From assembly GCA_009801085.1 (NCBI GenBank), contig VNWV01000008.1, positions 1,550,001 to 1,614,000 on the forward strand: a DNA stretch of 64,000 nt. Direction: 5' to 3'. Source of the DNA: Lasiodiplodia sp. COLG20. Its lineage: Eukaryota; Ascomycota; Dothideomycetes; Botryosphaeriales; Botryosphaeriaceae. Each line of letters begins with the position of its first letter. Positions within the stretch are counted from its first letter, which is position 1. The notes under the pieces are model-generated. The model was given only the letters and a program-made list of their open reading frames with translations. It was not told the DNA's origin and ran no database searches. Below, piece after piece: positions 10,855 through 22,700 of this stretch. A program made the position numbers and the translations under genes.

Positions 10855-11921
10855 GCAATGACTTTGGAGACCTGACCCGCAGCGGAACTATGGGCACAGG
10901 TCAGACAGAGGCCCAAAGGGTCCCGTCGTCATTCCGGTGATTTGATGAACTGCGCATGAGGTCGGTGCTATTAGTAATGCAATAAGTTGTGGTACAATAG
11001 TCAAGCCTCCATCCGGACGTGAATGCACGGCGTGGATGCGAACAAATGCATCCGCACAAGAGCTCCAACGGCCCCAACTTGCTGCGATTCAAATGGAGCC
11101 GGCTTCGTAGGTACTTGGCTTCGCAGGTCCTTTGGAAGCACGGCAAGGCGAAATCGCCTCTGCTGGCGAGCGGGCCAGAGCGACACGAAAAAAAAAAAAG
11201 ATGAAGCCGTCAGCCGCATCCGAATGGAGCCCGGCATGCGCGCCAGCCAATCGGCGCTGCTGAAAAGCTCTGCGGGTGGACCTGCGAAATTTTTGCAGTT
11301 CCATGGCGGCTCTTCTGTCGGCGCAGGCTCTGCGGCGCGCCAAGACCGGGTCCGTGCGTCGCCGAAATTTCTGCTATAAAAGTCTGCCCTCGCGCCCTCT
11401 CTGAACTTTTTTCTTCAGTCGACTTTGTCAGTCTCCCCGCGCCCCATACACTTTTGCAGAACGCCTTGCTAACCTGCTCCCTCACAGACTCTTAGAATCA
11501 CTTCTATAGTAAACGTCTCCTTCTGAGCTCCTTACCAGAGCCACAGAATCTCCAACCTGGCTGATGAGCGCATATCCCCGACACCCTAGAGTGAGGCCTT
11601 TGTGCGCCGGCTTCGGCTGGCGCGGCGATGATCTCGACCCTCCCAGACGCCTTGACTTCGGTCGGTCTGGCTGGGTGGGTGTTGGTGGACGTCTGACAGG
11701 CTACGAGAAAATGAAGCTCGTTGATGGAACTGGCGGTTCTGGTATAGGTGATGCGTCGGAGGACTGGACACGTAGGCTTGGATACTTTGAATGCACACAG
11801 ATTTTGCTTGAACCTTCTGAGAATATGCTTCGTGAAATCTACATCTACGCTGGATCGTATCGCCGCCCAAGGAACGTGCGCGCGGACGCCGGTCATGCAA
11901 ATCGTGAACCCAACAGCAGCC
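10855..11921. other. Intergenic with possible promoter and short repeat-like match
   Basis: It separates the helicase relic from the 3' end of the acetyltransferase gene. Overlapping frames at 11504–11971 (minus) and 11564–12169 (plus) look like no known protein. A short segment near 11008–11024 resembles the left arm of the palindromic element (CATCCGGACGTGAATG). Confidence 0.4.
11247..11381 (+). promoter_or_regulatory. Possible plus-strand promoter (CCAAT and TATA boxes)
   Basis: CCAAT at 11247–11251 lies about 125 bp before TATAAAA at 11375–11381. A pyrimidine-rich tract typical of fungal transcription starts follows at about 11395–11440. No convincing plus-strand gene follows before the acetyltransferase 3' end at 11922, so the transcript, if any, may be non-coding or the match fortuitous. 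Confidence 0.3.
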
Positions 11922-13149
11922 TCAGCACCACCCGTACTTTTCGTTGCCGACCCACTCGATCGCGTCCGCAACGGAGCTGCCGTCCGCCGGCTGCTCGCCG
12001 TACCACATCAGACTCGCGATGCTCTCCGTGTCCCTGTCGATCACCTCGGCCGTGGGCTCGAGGAGCTGAGCGGCGGCGACGACCTCTGGTGTGGGACTCC
12101 ATGCCTCCACCTCGGCCATATGCCAGCCTGCAGCCTCGCGCTGTGCCCGGGCAAGCAGCGCCGCGATAGACGTGACCACCGTGTCCGGGGCGACGCCGTC
12201 CTCAATGACCAGGCGCAGGATGTGCAGTGTGTTGCCCTTGCTTTGTTTCTTATCGGCGTTGTACCACATGCGCGTCCAGTAGCACCACACCCGCTTGCCT
12301 TTCTCCTCGCCGATCATTGCACCCTTCACCACCGGGTGATTCCCGTAGAATTCCTTGCCGATAAACTCCTCGCGGGCATGGTGCCAGCGGATGGTGTGGA
12401 TGTCGGGCAGGATGGCTACTCGGGTTTTGCCGTCCGACGGCCCGTCTTTCAAGCTCTGGCGGAGCATGCTTTCATCGTGGGCGCAGAGATCCGGCAGATC
12501 TGCAGCTCCAAGGTCCTTCACTGGCGGCAGCTCCGCACCCGGCGACTGCTCTGCCGCTGCCGGCACCGAGATGTGCGCAGAACGGAAAGGCTCCCAGCCG
12601 TGGTTTGCGTAGAATTTCTTCCGCATCTATCAGACCGTCGTCCGGACTTGGAAAGAAGATGGGCTCAGGACTTACCTTGCCGATATCAGAGTAGAGGATC
12701 GAGAACAGGCAATCCGTCTTCTCCGACGTCTGCCACGTTCGCAGCTTCTTGCCCACTTCCTGCATCATCCGCCCTGCGTAGCCCTTCCCTCTGTGCTCCG
12801 GCGGCGAGAAGACGCTCCCGACGCCGTGCGTTATCACGTCCTTTATCTGTCCGTCCTTCGCTACGATTGCCTTCTTGCGGAAGCTCTCGCAGCCCGCCAG
12901 TAGTATGCGTTCGCTGGCAGCCTCGTCGACCAGCACCCACCAAGTCTGGCCTCCGTCCTTGGTGTTGTCCTGGCTCGAGAGGAAGCGCTCGCGGCGGATG
13001 TAGGCCTCAACGGACAGGGCGCCCCGCCACGCCGGAGCGTTCTTTGTCCACTGAATGACTTTCTCGTCCTCGGTGGGCTCCACGAGGACCAGCGTAGGGC
13101 TGTCGCCCGGAGGCAGCTTATGGTCGTATCCGTTCGAGTGTCCGTTCAT
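11922..13149 (-). CDS. lyc1: Lyc1-like lysine N-acetyltransferase (GNAT)
   Basis: Exons 13149–12676 and 12617–11922 give 389 residues. The acetyl-CoA motif is VGSVFSPPEHRGKGYAGRMM. The exon junction restores LYSDIGKKFYANHGW, the signature of the Lyc1 branch, if the acceptor at GCGGAAG is used. The nearer TAG acceptor sits within 3 nt of the likely CTGAT branch site and would insert three extra residues. In Yarrowia, Lyc1 acetylates the epsilon amino group of lysine as the first step of lysine degradation; the same role is inferred here. The C-terminal half (IHTIRWHHAREEF, then WCYWTRMWY) also follows that family. Confidence 0.85.
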
Positions 13150-14597
13150 GGTGGAAGAGTCGTGAGGGATAGTAATACAGCGGTGTGAAGCTTGAAAAGC
13201 GCGCGGACGCGGTTGCGGCGGGGCGTTGTGTATTTATGTGTCAAGAATGCGGAGATGGCTTTGACGGAGCCATAGGCCGTTGCACTGAACAGCGAATGAC
13301 CCCTTATGCCCGCATCCTGGGCTGGTTTAAGATAGGTAAGTCGAACGCACAGATTGGAGGCAGTCCGACGGGAACCGTGGCAAGCCGGCTGGGGAGCCCC
13401 GGAAGCAGATCACATGTGGAGGAGCATAGGGCGCGGGTTGTGGAGCAGCGGCCAGGGGTGGCTTTCGTCTGACGGCATCGAGTTGCTTGTTCTGGCGTGC
13501 ATCATGACGCGCACCGGTGAGAGACGTCGTGAAGATTCGTTTTGGCGACAGCTCCTGCCGCTTACAGCGAGGTGGGGATTGGAGGGGCCAAGCAAGGTCG
13601 GCCCACGGTCAGCTACGCAGCAGTGCAGACCGACAATGGAAGCATTATTATAGGGGACATGCACGCATCACTGCAGCCCGCCGCTCAGAGGAAGATGCCG
13701 GCCCCAGGGCCAGCTTCTCCTGAAGCGCCGTTGTAGCTGGAGGCTCTGCTGCTGCATGATGATAAGCCGCAGATAGACGAAGTCTGCGCGACTGTGGCAG
13801 GCGCTAGCGAAGGCCGCGTCGAATGACTCGCGCGCTCGCAGACGCCTACTTAGTGCGGTTCCCGCGTGGTTCTGGCCACATCGCGAGGCTGCCACAGTGG
13901 GTGAGCTATCGTAAATATTCTGACGTGACGTGGGTATCTGAAGCTATCATCCGGACGCAAATGTCCATTTAATAATTCTACATTTGCGTCCGGATGATAG
14001 CTTCAGATACCCACGCAAGTCGGGTGGTGCCCTTGCTCGCGGGGGTAATTGCGGAGGATCATTGCTTTTGGCAGCTGCGAGCTCTCCGTCAACGCCGCCT
14101 CGCGACTCACACTGCCACTCGACACTCGCCAACGGCGTGCAGACTCCAGCCGCGCGGCTCGACCCTCAATCGCAGCAGGGTCGCTGATACTCCGAGACGA
14201 CGCCCCAGGCGGCGCGGGCGGCAAGGCTCAGGTTGTGCAGCCGCGCTGACGCTACCCCTCCTCCCTCGCTCCAGAAAGAGCACCCGTGATTGCGGCTGCA
14301 GGTGCCCAGAGTGCGGTGCCATGATTCGACTTTTCGCTCTCTAAAGCCCCCAGTCTCTCAGTTCGCAAACTCGCAGGGCCTCGGTGTTCCACAAGAGGTG
14401 ACGACGTATCATTTTTCTTCCGTGTGCACTCACGACCTCTACCTGCGTCTTGTGTTGATGCCGGTTGAGAGGCTACCACCGACGTTGCCCAGGTGCTTTC
14501 AATCTCGTCACCGTCCCGGCAGCTGCCACTGCCTCCATCACCATTTTTAAAACCACCCACCGCCCACCCACCTATCCTGCACGCACAATCGCTCGAC
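13150..14597. other. Divergent intergenic region between lyc1 and the RBR gene
   Basis: This serves as the upstream region for both neighbours. It holds the perfect palindromic element at 13929–14015. No conserved reading frame was found, and frames such as 13410–13664 minus and 14252–14878 minus look like shadows. Confidence 0.5.
13929..14015. repeat. Palindromic element, perfect copy 2
   Basis: Bases 13929–13963 and 13981–14015 are exact reverse complements over 35 bp, around a 17-base AT-rich loop. The arm begins CGTGGGTATCTGAAGCTATC and contains ATCCGGACG. No clear target-site duplication is visible. It looks like a recently formed or recently inserted foldback element. Confidence 0.92.
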
Positions 14598-17320
14598 ATG
14601 CCTCCTCCCAACAACCCTCTCTTGGCACCGCGTGAGATCATCGAGATCCTGTCAGATGATGAGAGTGACGACGACTTAATGGAGATCGCTCCTCCGCAGC
14701 ACACGGGCACCTTCGCGGACGTACCCACCCCTGCTGCAAACGCCGACTTCGACGCGGAATGGGGGGCTATCATGGCCGTGGTCGAAGGCGAGGAAACGGC
14801 CCACGAGCCCATCGCGGAGCCGCACCCAATGACTGAAGACGAATGCCTTTCGAGGGTCCTTGAGATATATCCCGACATATCGCATGATCACGTGCGGGCC
14901 ATGTTTCGTGGTGGCCTCGACGTGGGCATGCTCCCCGACAGCACATGGTGCGATCAACTCATTGTGCGCATCCTTGACGAAGGAAAGTACCCAACGGAGC
15001 GCGAGGCAAAGAGAGCCGCGTTGAAGCGGAAAAGAGAGCCGAGCGATGATGATTTTGAACGTGCCCCGATGGACAGCGGGCATTTTGCTACCCGGAGAGC
15101 CTACCAGAATGCGGCGTAAGTCTCCCAAAAAAATCGTGATGCCAACTATCGCGGCCAGCTGTGCGCCAGCACCAACGCAGTTCAAAAGGACCACCAAACC
15201 TCTAATTACTCGCAGCGTCAACACCCTCCAGAACCACTACCGTGAGATCCCCGTCGCCTTCATCCAGCAGGTTCTTAAAGAGCAGGGCTCCTTCTACAAA
15301 GCATTCCTACGTCTCGAGGAGCTAGATCGTACCTATCCTACCATGGATCCCTTTAGAAGGCCTTATCGCAAAGTTCGCATCCGCGACACCAGACCTCTGC
15401 ATTCCACTGCTTCACAAGAATCCCACGTTACCGAAGCCATGCAAACCATCGCCAAGGAGTCTCAAGCAGCAAAGAAAAAGGTGGGGCAGGAGGCCGGTAA
15501 GCACTTCATGCAATATCTTCATCTACAAGATAGCGCCTTTACCATTGACACGGACTTGTAGCCACACGCCAGCACGAGGAGCAGAAGCGCCTCGAGGAAG
15601 AGCGCAACGCGGCCCAGGCCCGCTCTTTAGGCGAGGAGTCGGAATGCATGTCCTGCTTCGACACAGGCCCTACCAATCGAATGATGTTCTGCGATGGCGC
15701 GAACATCCACTATCTGTGCCAAGACTGCGCTCGCAACTGCGTCAATGCTGAGCTTGATGCGGGCAGATGCCGCCCGAAATGCTGCGACCCAACCTGCGGA
15801 GCCGACTTCTCCAACGCACAGCTCAAGGCCTTCATCGACCCGAAGGTTTTCTGTCGCATGGAAAAGTTGCAGCAACAGGACGATCTGCGCAAAGCCGGTA
15901 TTGAGAACCTGGTCCAGTGCCCTTTTTGCGATTTCCAGGCCGAGTGCGAGCCCGTCGAGGTTGATCGCGAGTTTCGCTGCCAAAACGGCGATTGCGAGAC
16001 TGTGAGCTGCAGGTTGTGTCGTCTCGAAAGCCACGTCCCTCTGACGTGTGAAGAAGCCGGAAAGGAGCGCAGTGGCAATGTCCGCCATCATATCGAAGAA
16101 GCCATGACCAAGGCTCTGGTCAGAACTTGCAAGTAAGTCCTCCGGTACTGATCCACATTACTCGCGGATACTTACCGTGCCACAGCGGATGCAAGATGCC
16201 TTTTATGAAGAGTGATGGGTGCAATAAGATGACCTGCGCAAGCTGTCATCATACGCAGTGGTACGTCTCATTCCCTCCCCCTGCAAAAGTCCTTGATTTC
16301 ACCTCTTACATTAATGTGTGACACCGCAGTTACATATGCTCGAAGAGCGTTACCGGCTATGAACACTTTCACAACTCCCATGGGAAGTGTCCTCTCTACG
16401 ACGAGAACGTAGAGAAACGCCACATCGATGAGGTCAAGGCGGCAGAGGCCAAGGCCCTCGAGGAAGTCAAGAAGGCTAATCCAGACCTTACTGATGAAGA
16501 ACTCAAGATCAAGCTCTCGGATGTCGTCCAGAAAGAGGAGAAAAGGCGACTTGCGGCTGCTGACCGTCGGCAACAACAGCATGGACCCTTCCGAGTCTTC
16601 GCACCGGGAGATCCTATTGCGGTCCCAGCTGCAGGTGGAAGACGTGCACAAGATGCGATGGTACTTGATGCGCTTGTAGAGCCCATGATGGGTATGCCCC
16701 CCCGCTTGATGGGTGCCCGGATTCCAGAGATTCCAGACTTCGAAGCTTTCAACCCCGCTCCAAACCAGCGTCAGGTGAACAACCCACAGCCACAACAGGT
16801 AGATGTTGATGCCCCAAGACTCAATGTGCGTCGGCTGAATATCCGTGAGGCCTTTCATGCTCGCAATGGCAACTTCTTTGGATTCGATGCACTATTTCCA
16901 CAGAACCTCTTTGGAAATGGGCATGCTGTGCCTCATGGACCTCAACTGCCGAACCGCGAGGGGCCTTGGCTTGGCCCCGGCCATCGAGCTCAACAACCGC
17001 AGAATCCGGAACGGCCTGGCCAGGGCAGAGAGCATAACTTTGGAGGTGGAGCGGCTCGACTGTTTGGGTTCGGCCCTCGCGGTGAGCGAGAGCGACAACG
17101 GGAGGCTCAGGCTCAGGCTCAGGCTCAGGTTCAAGGCCCGGCTCGCGTCGGGCCCTTTGCAGCTCAAGCGCACCAAGAACTTCACAACTGGCCTGGTATC
17201 CTGGCCAACCCAATGGATGATGCGACTCATCGGCAAATAGCACAAGAGCACGAGGTGAACTTGGCTAGGCTGCGCCAATACGAGCATATGGGGCGTTTGC
17301 CCAACCACCGCCAGTTTTAG
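14598..17320 (+). CDS. RBR-type E3 ubiquitin ligase, RNF216/TRIAD3-like
   Basis: Exons 14598–15115, 15216–15496, 15562–16132, 16186–16260 and 16330–17320 give 811 residues. The N-terminus has an acidic EIIEILSDDESDDD stretch, which may be a SUMO-interacting motif. The RING1–IBR–RING2 block runs from CMSCFDTGPTNRMMFC through CPFCDFQAEC to CNGCKMPFMKSDGCNKMTC and CYICSKSVTGYEHF. The last motif is close to the RNF216 RING2 ending. RBR ligases pass ubiquitin through a RING2 cysteine, which fits the DGCNKMTC cysteine. The tail is Pro/Gln-rich and disordered. Two palindromic elements lie on either side of the gene. Confidence 0.88.
17103..17129 (+). repeat. Hexamer tandem repeat inside RBR gene
   Basis: About four copies of AGGCTC encode an alternating Gln-Ala run in the disordered tail. 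Length variation would keep the frame. Confidence 0.85.
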
Positions 17321-18241
17321 CGGATGGCTTCCAGTTACCGTAAAGCAAATCTACAGCCGACACTGCCTCGACTATGACTTCTTTATAAAAAAGACGACAG
17401 CCCTGGTTAGCCAGAGCTCCTCGCAATGGGTCGCACTGCACTGACAATTTGCGCATTTAACCCCGTAGGAAGGCTCTTACAGCAATAGTCTGTAGGAATT
17501 TCCTTTGGTGATACGGTTTTCTAAAACTTTCCGCTGCGACCGGAAAGGCTCCAGTACGGACACTCTCGACTCGATGGCACGATATTCGATACCCAATTGA
17601 TTACCCACCTTTTCACGAACATCCGGAGCATTCCAGCGTCACCACGGTTTTCGGCGTCTTCGGCTTTTCAATCACAGCAACAGCTTCTCCATTCTGATAA
17701 TTACACCGGGTTTTCTGGTTTTCAAAATCCTGATCTTCATTCTGAACTAATTGGCCTCCGTTTTTCGACAAGAGCAGGCCTCTATTAACCGTATCCGAGA
17801 CTGCCAGTCCCCACAAGCATTGCAATCTTATCTTTTCGGCTTCCGGTGTGCGAAGTATAGCAAATTCGAGCCTATATACCGCTGCGAAAATGGGGAAACG
17901 GAGGCTGGACTCTTACATTTTCTTCTCTTCTTTTTGCGTTTCAGTCATGGGGGTTTAACCCGGGCTCTTCACTGGCATTATGGATAGCACATAGCACGAA
18001 TGATGAATTGACTTTCTTTGAAAAAAATAAAAATAAACATATGTGGGTAGCTGAAGCTATCGTCCGGACGAGAATGTCGAATTAATAATTATACATACAC
18101 GTCCGGACGATAGCTTCAACTACCCATGACATGAGCAAAAAAACAAACCCACGCTAGCCGTCGGCTACGGGAGGGGACTGTAGCTCAAAAGACTTCAGCA
18201 GTGCCAGAGTAGAGGATTATGATCTTTCATTATTTGAACAG
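17321..18241. other. AT-rich intergenic with palindromic element
   Basis: Convergent gap between the RBR gene and rev7. It holds the palindromic element at 18044–18154. No reading frame of interest was seen. Confidence 0.55.
18044..18154. repeat. Palindromic element, near-perfect copy 3
   Basis: Bases 18044–18070 and 18100–18126 are inverted repeats with one mismatch in 27, around a 29-base AT-rich loop. Each arm contains the self-palindromic CGTCCGGACG. The right end continues with ATGACATGAGCAAA and ends at CCCACGC, matching copy 1. Confidence 0.88.
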
Positions 18242-19048
18242 CTACCTGTAATCCACCGAGCTTGCATTTGACCCCGAACTCTCCATCATATCCACTTTGG
18301 CCTTCCCCTCCTCGATCCACATCTCGAAAATCATCTCCCCCGCCCTCACCGACCGCACCGGTGTCGTCTTGGCTCCTCCCAGCTCCCGCCCTAGCTCATT
18401 CTCGTCCTCACCGACCCTGCTCCTCCTCACGGCCTGCAGATCTGGTTGCACCGGTATCCACGGCTGCGGGTGTCCGACGGGCGGGTCGACATCAACCTCG
18501 TCCTTCATCTCCACTGCCACCGTGAACGTGCAACCGGGAGGCAGCGGCGCGAGAACGTCGCCGCAGACGGTCAGCTTGGCCAGCGCGGCGCGGAATTGCT
18601 CTTCCAGGTCTACGTTCTCCTCGCCCCGATCCGCCGCCGCCGTCTTCTTCGCGTCACCGCCACCACTACCATCTCTCGCTGCCGTTGCGCTCGAACTGGC
18701 AAACATCGTCTCTCGGTCCTGCGGCCGCGCGACGACGGGGAAGCGCGACACGTCCCAGATGTAGCGCTCGAGCGGTTTGATGCCGGCCGAGTAGATGACG
18801 AGCGCGACCCGCGCGACGCTGTTGCGCAGCAGCTCGGCCTCGACGGCGGCGACGGCATCGGTGATCCAGGCGCAGACGGCCGGGTGGCGGGATTGGCGGA
18901 CGGGGTAGTTGTAGGCGCGGGCGGTGAGGAAAGAGGATTGAGGGTAGAGCGAGCGTTGGTGCAGGATGGTGTGGATGGAGACGGTGAGGAAGGAGGTGAA
19001 GGCGGCGATCAAGGCGGACAGGGTGCGAGGGGTGGGTGGTTGGGGCAT
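18242..19048 (-). CDS. rev7: HORMA protein Rev7 / MAD2B
   Basis: A single exon of 268 residues. The N-terminal HORMA segment (FLTVSIHTILHQRSLYP, then YNYPVRQSRHPAVCAWI) matches Rev7, the accessory subunit of DNA polymerase zeta in translesion synthesis. The core continues with VALVIYSAGIKPLERYIWD. A Gly/Ala/acidic insert of roughly 40 residues (about 115–155) interrupts the fold, a usual place for loop expansion in fungi. The C-terminal seat-belt part includes MIFEMWIEEGKAK. It is transcribed away from kap114. Confidence 0.87.
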   Translation of the reverse strand: MPQPPTPRTLSALIAAFTSFLTVSIHTILHQRSLYPQSSFLTARAYNYPVRQSRHPAVCAWITDAVAAVEAELLRNSVARVALVIYSAGIKPLERYIWDVSRFPVVARPQDRETMFASSSATAARDGSGGGDAKKTAAADRGEENVDLEEQFRAALAKLTVCGDVLAPLPPGCTFTVAVEMKDEVDVDPPVGHPQPWIPVQPDLQAVRRSRVGEDENELGRELGGAKTTPVRSVRAGEMIFEMWIEEGKAKVDMMESSGSNASSVDYR

Positions 19049-19776
19049 GGTTTGTAATTTCTTTTCCGGATGCTCAACGTGTTGGTCGCGGCGTCTTTAC
19101 TGGACTGGTGGTATTATAGTTTCGTATACGGAAGACTCTTTTGAGACACGGCGATTGGTCTCGACCGCTCTGGTTTAAGCTCCGCAGCTGCAATACTGAA
19201 ACTAGCACCTTGGGTTAAGACATTAGAAAAAGCAAGCAAAAGTTCTGGTGGAGTGTGAGGAACATTGACGCGGTGGCGGCGGGGATTTGGGAGCACTTGC
19301 ATTGGGGCAACCAACGTACCCTGGTTGCCGGATAAGCTTAAGCAGGCCTTGCGGGAAAGGCAGCTGTCAGCTGTGATCCATGTCGATCGGGCTGTTGTCG
19401 CAGAGTGAGTCGTCGACGTGGCTCACACGCGACAGAGACGCGCGCGGTCACGTTTGCCGCACCGAAGAGGCACCGCGCGAAGTGCATTCCTCCGCCGGAA
19501 TCTTCACACAAATCAAATGCCTGCTTCGGCCATCTCAAGTGCTAGCGCCGCCGACTCAGCATCCTCGTTCAGATCGCTCGCCGCGTGACGCCCGGCCCAA
19601 TCCCTGGCCCTAGTGGACGCGCTCACCGCCCAAGCCTACCCAATTGCCCCGCGAAAAGAATAACACCGCTCGACAACCACGTCAACGCGTGTTTGTGGCG
19701 CCGCCGACGTGCTCTCACTTCCAACTCACGCGCCGCTCCTTCGCCCTCTCCTGCTGAACATCCCCCATCCGTCACC
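19049..19776. promoter_or_regulatory. Divergent promoter region of rev7 and kap114
   Basis: About 730 bp between two divergent starts. The plus-strand frame stays open upstream of the kap114 ATG, but the residues there are low-complexity and unlike importins. No specific regulatory motif could be assigned. Confidence 0.4.
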
Positions 19777-22700
19777 ATGGAAGAGCAGCTCGTCCGTCTC
19801 CTCGCCGACACGCAATCCCCGCAGGACGCTCCGCGCAAGCAGGCGGAGCTGCAGCTGGAGCAGCTCTATCCCAATGAGGCCTTCCCGCTCGGCCTCGTCA
19901 CCGTCGCCTCCCACGACTCGGTCCCGCTCGACATCCGTCAGTGTGCCCTGCTCACCCTGCGGAAATACGTCGTCTCGACATGGTCCGCCCAGTTTGACGA
20001 GTTCAAGGGCCAGCTGGTCGCGAGCGAGGAGACCAAGAGCCGGCTGCGGCACTCGCTGCTCGAGCTGGCCACCAGCAACTCCGACGAGCGCAAGATCAAG
20101 ACGGCCGCCAGCTACGTCGTCAGTAAGATCGCTTCCGCCGACTTCCCCGACCAGTGGCCCGACCTGCTGCCCGGCCTGTTGAACCTGATACCCAATGCCA
20201 CCGACGCCCAGCTGCACGGCGCTCTCAAGGTGCTCGGCGACCTTATCGACGAGTGCTTCAATGAGGTCCAGTTCTTCCAGTCCGCCGGCGAGCTCGTCAA
20301 GACCATGTACGAGGTTGCCACGAGTGCCCAGCGGAAGCCGTCGCTGCGCGCTCTCGCCGTTGCCGTCTTCCGCAGCTGCTTTGACACTCTGGAGATGGTG
20401 ATGGAGGACCACAAGCAGGCTGTGAAGGGATTCGCAGACGAGACGCTGAGCGTGTGGCTGCCCTTTTTCATTGATGTTTTGAAGACCAAGCTCCCGAACG
20501 CGCCGTCCGAGGATGAGAGCTCCGAAGCAGCCGAGATCTGGAGGGGTCTCGTGGTTTTGAAGCTGCAGGTTGTTAAGGTAGGAACTGGATTTCGCCGACC
20601 GCTGTTCTGCATGGGTATACTGAAGTGAGCAGGCACTTATGAGAATACGCTCCGTTTTCCCCTCGACCCTGTCGCCCCATAGCCCGGTTCTTTTCTCCGC
20701 TACGTGGGACGAGCTTTCGTCGCTCCAAGGCGCATACCACCAGATGTACATCGAGGACGACAGGCAAAGCAGGCTGGAAGATGCCGACGGCCTCCCCTAT
20801 ACCCTGGACTTCCTTGTCCTCGAAGAGCTGGACTTCATGCAAGCATGCCTGAAGGCGCCGCCAGTCCGTAAGGAGCTCGAGTCCCAGCTGCAAGCGCAAA
20901 GCGGCAGTGGAGCGACCTGGGTTACCGAGGTTATGAAGCTTGCCGTAGCATACGCTCAGATCACCACCGAGGAGGAGGGTCTGTGGAATTTGGATGTCAA
21001 CATTTTCCTTTCTGAGGAGACCAGCGTTACTGCCAACTACACTCCCCGTACGGCTTGCGGAGACCTCGTCATCAAGCTTGGCGAATGGCAAAGCGCAGCA
21101 ACCGTCGAGGGCCTGCTCTCGTACACTCGTTCTCTGTACTCCACGGATCAGACCTGGAAGGCAAAGGAGGCTGCGCTCTACATCCTCAACCAGATGCTTG
21201 GCGACTTCCAGGATGTCGATCGCCAGGTCAGTGCCGAAGCTGCTACTGGCTTCATTGACTTTGTTAGGTACGCCATGCAGCAGCAGGAGGAATTCTTGCG
21301 TGCTCGCGGTTACCTGGTCGCTGGCAGTCTTACCAGGACGTCCGGTGATGCGCTGCAGCAAATGGCTGCATCGTTCATGGAGGCCTCCCTTCAGGGTATC
21401 ACCAATGACGAGTCAGATGTGGTCAAGGTCGCCTGCATCAGAGCGCTCCAGCATTATCTCTCTGCACTTCCCCAGGCGGCCACGCTGCCCTTGCAAGGTG
21501 CAGTTATCAACGCCATCTCAACCTACCTTTCTGCTCAGGATCTGAGCGAGCTTGCCGACAGTGACGATTTGATGGTAACCCTTGTGGAGACTCTCCGCGA
21601 CGCCATTCTGCTCGACACCCAGGTCTGCCTTAATGGATCTGGTCTGGACCTTCTTTTCACCATTGCTAGCCATGGAGCAAACAACTTCCAGCTCACCATT
21701 CTGGTCAGTGAGACTTTCGAGGAGATCACCGAGACTCTGGCCGCCAATGGCCCCGAGACCTTTACCCGCTTGTGCCAGAAGGTCCTCCCCTCGCTCACTG
21801 GCGCCTTTGACGTTGGGACTTTGACTGAGGAGAATGCTCTTACCAACCTCGCTGCTGAGCTGCTCTCCGTCCTCACTGAACACGGTTCTGAACCCCTTCC
21901 GCAAGGCTTCGTCTCTACTGTCATGCCCAAGGTGAACCGTGTGCTTCTGGGCTCCAATGATGAGGAACTGCTCAGGGCCGCCACGTCTGCTGTCAAGAAC
22001 ATCCTTATCCATGACCACCACCAGCTGTTTGAGTGGCATGACGAGACTGGCAAGGGTGGCCTTGAGGTTGTTCTTGTGATCATCGACCGGCTTCTCAGCC
22101 CCAACGTTGACGACAACGCCGCTGCCGAAGTCGGCGAGCTTGCCGCCGAGGTGGTGGAGAAAGCTGGATCTGAGAAGCTTGGACCTTACATGATGACTTT
22201 GCTCCACGCTGTTGCTGTCAGGCTTGGCAGTGCTACGCAGGCGCAATTCATTCAGAGCTTAACCCTTGTTTTTGCGCGCTTGTCCCTGGTCAATGCTCAT
22301 GAGGTCGTGGACTTCCTTGCGAACACTCAGATTGGTCAACAGAATGCCCTGCAGGTTGTCATGGCCAAGTGGCTCGAGAACTCGATCATGTTTGCTGGCT
22401 ACGACGAAATTCGGCAGAAGTATGTGCCACCAGATCCTAAAGTGTTCTATCGCTAACCAATTTGACGCAGCGTCATCGCCCTTTCGAAACTCTACGATCT
22501 CAATGACGCTCGTTTGGCTCAAGTCATGGTTAAAGGTGATCTCATTGTCCCGCAGAGCGATCGTATTATGACCCGATCCCGTGCCCGACAGAGTATGTAC
22601 GAGTGGTTTCGCGTCGTCCACCGCTTGCTGATTTGTTTTCTCTTCAGATCCCGACCAGTACACCATGGTCCCAGCTACGCTCAAGATCCTCAAGGTTCTC

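Noticed and set aside
11504..11971. 155-codon minus-strand frame after lyc1
   Set aside because: No family resemblance and it overlaps the lyc1 3' end; more likely UTR.
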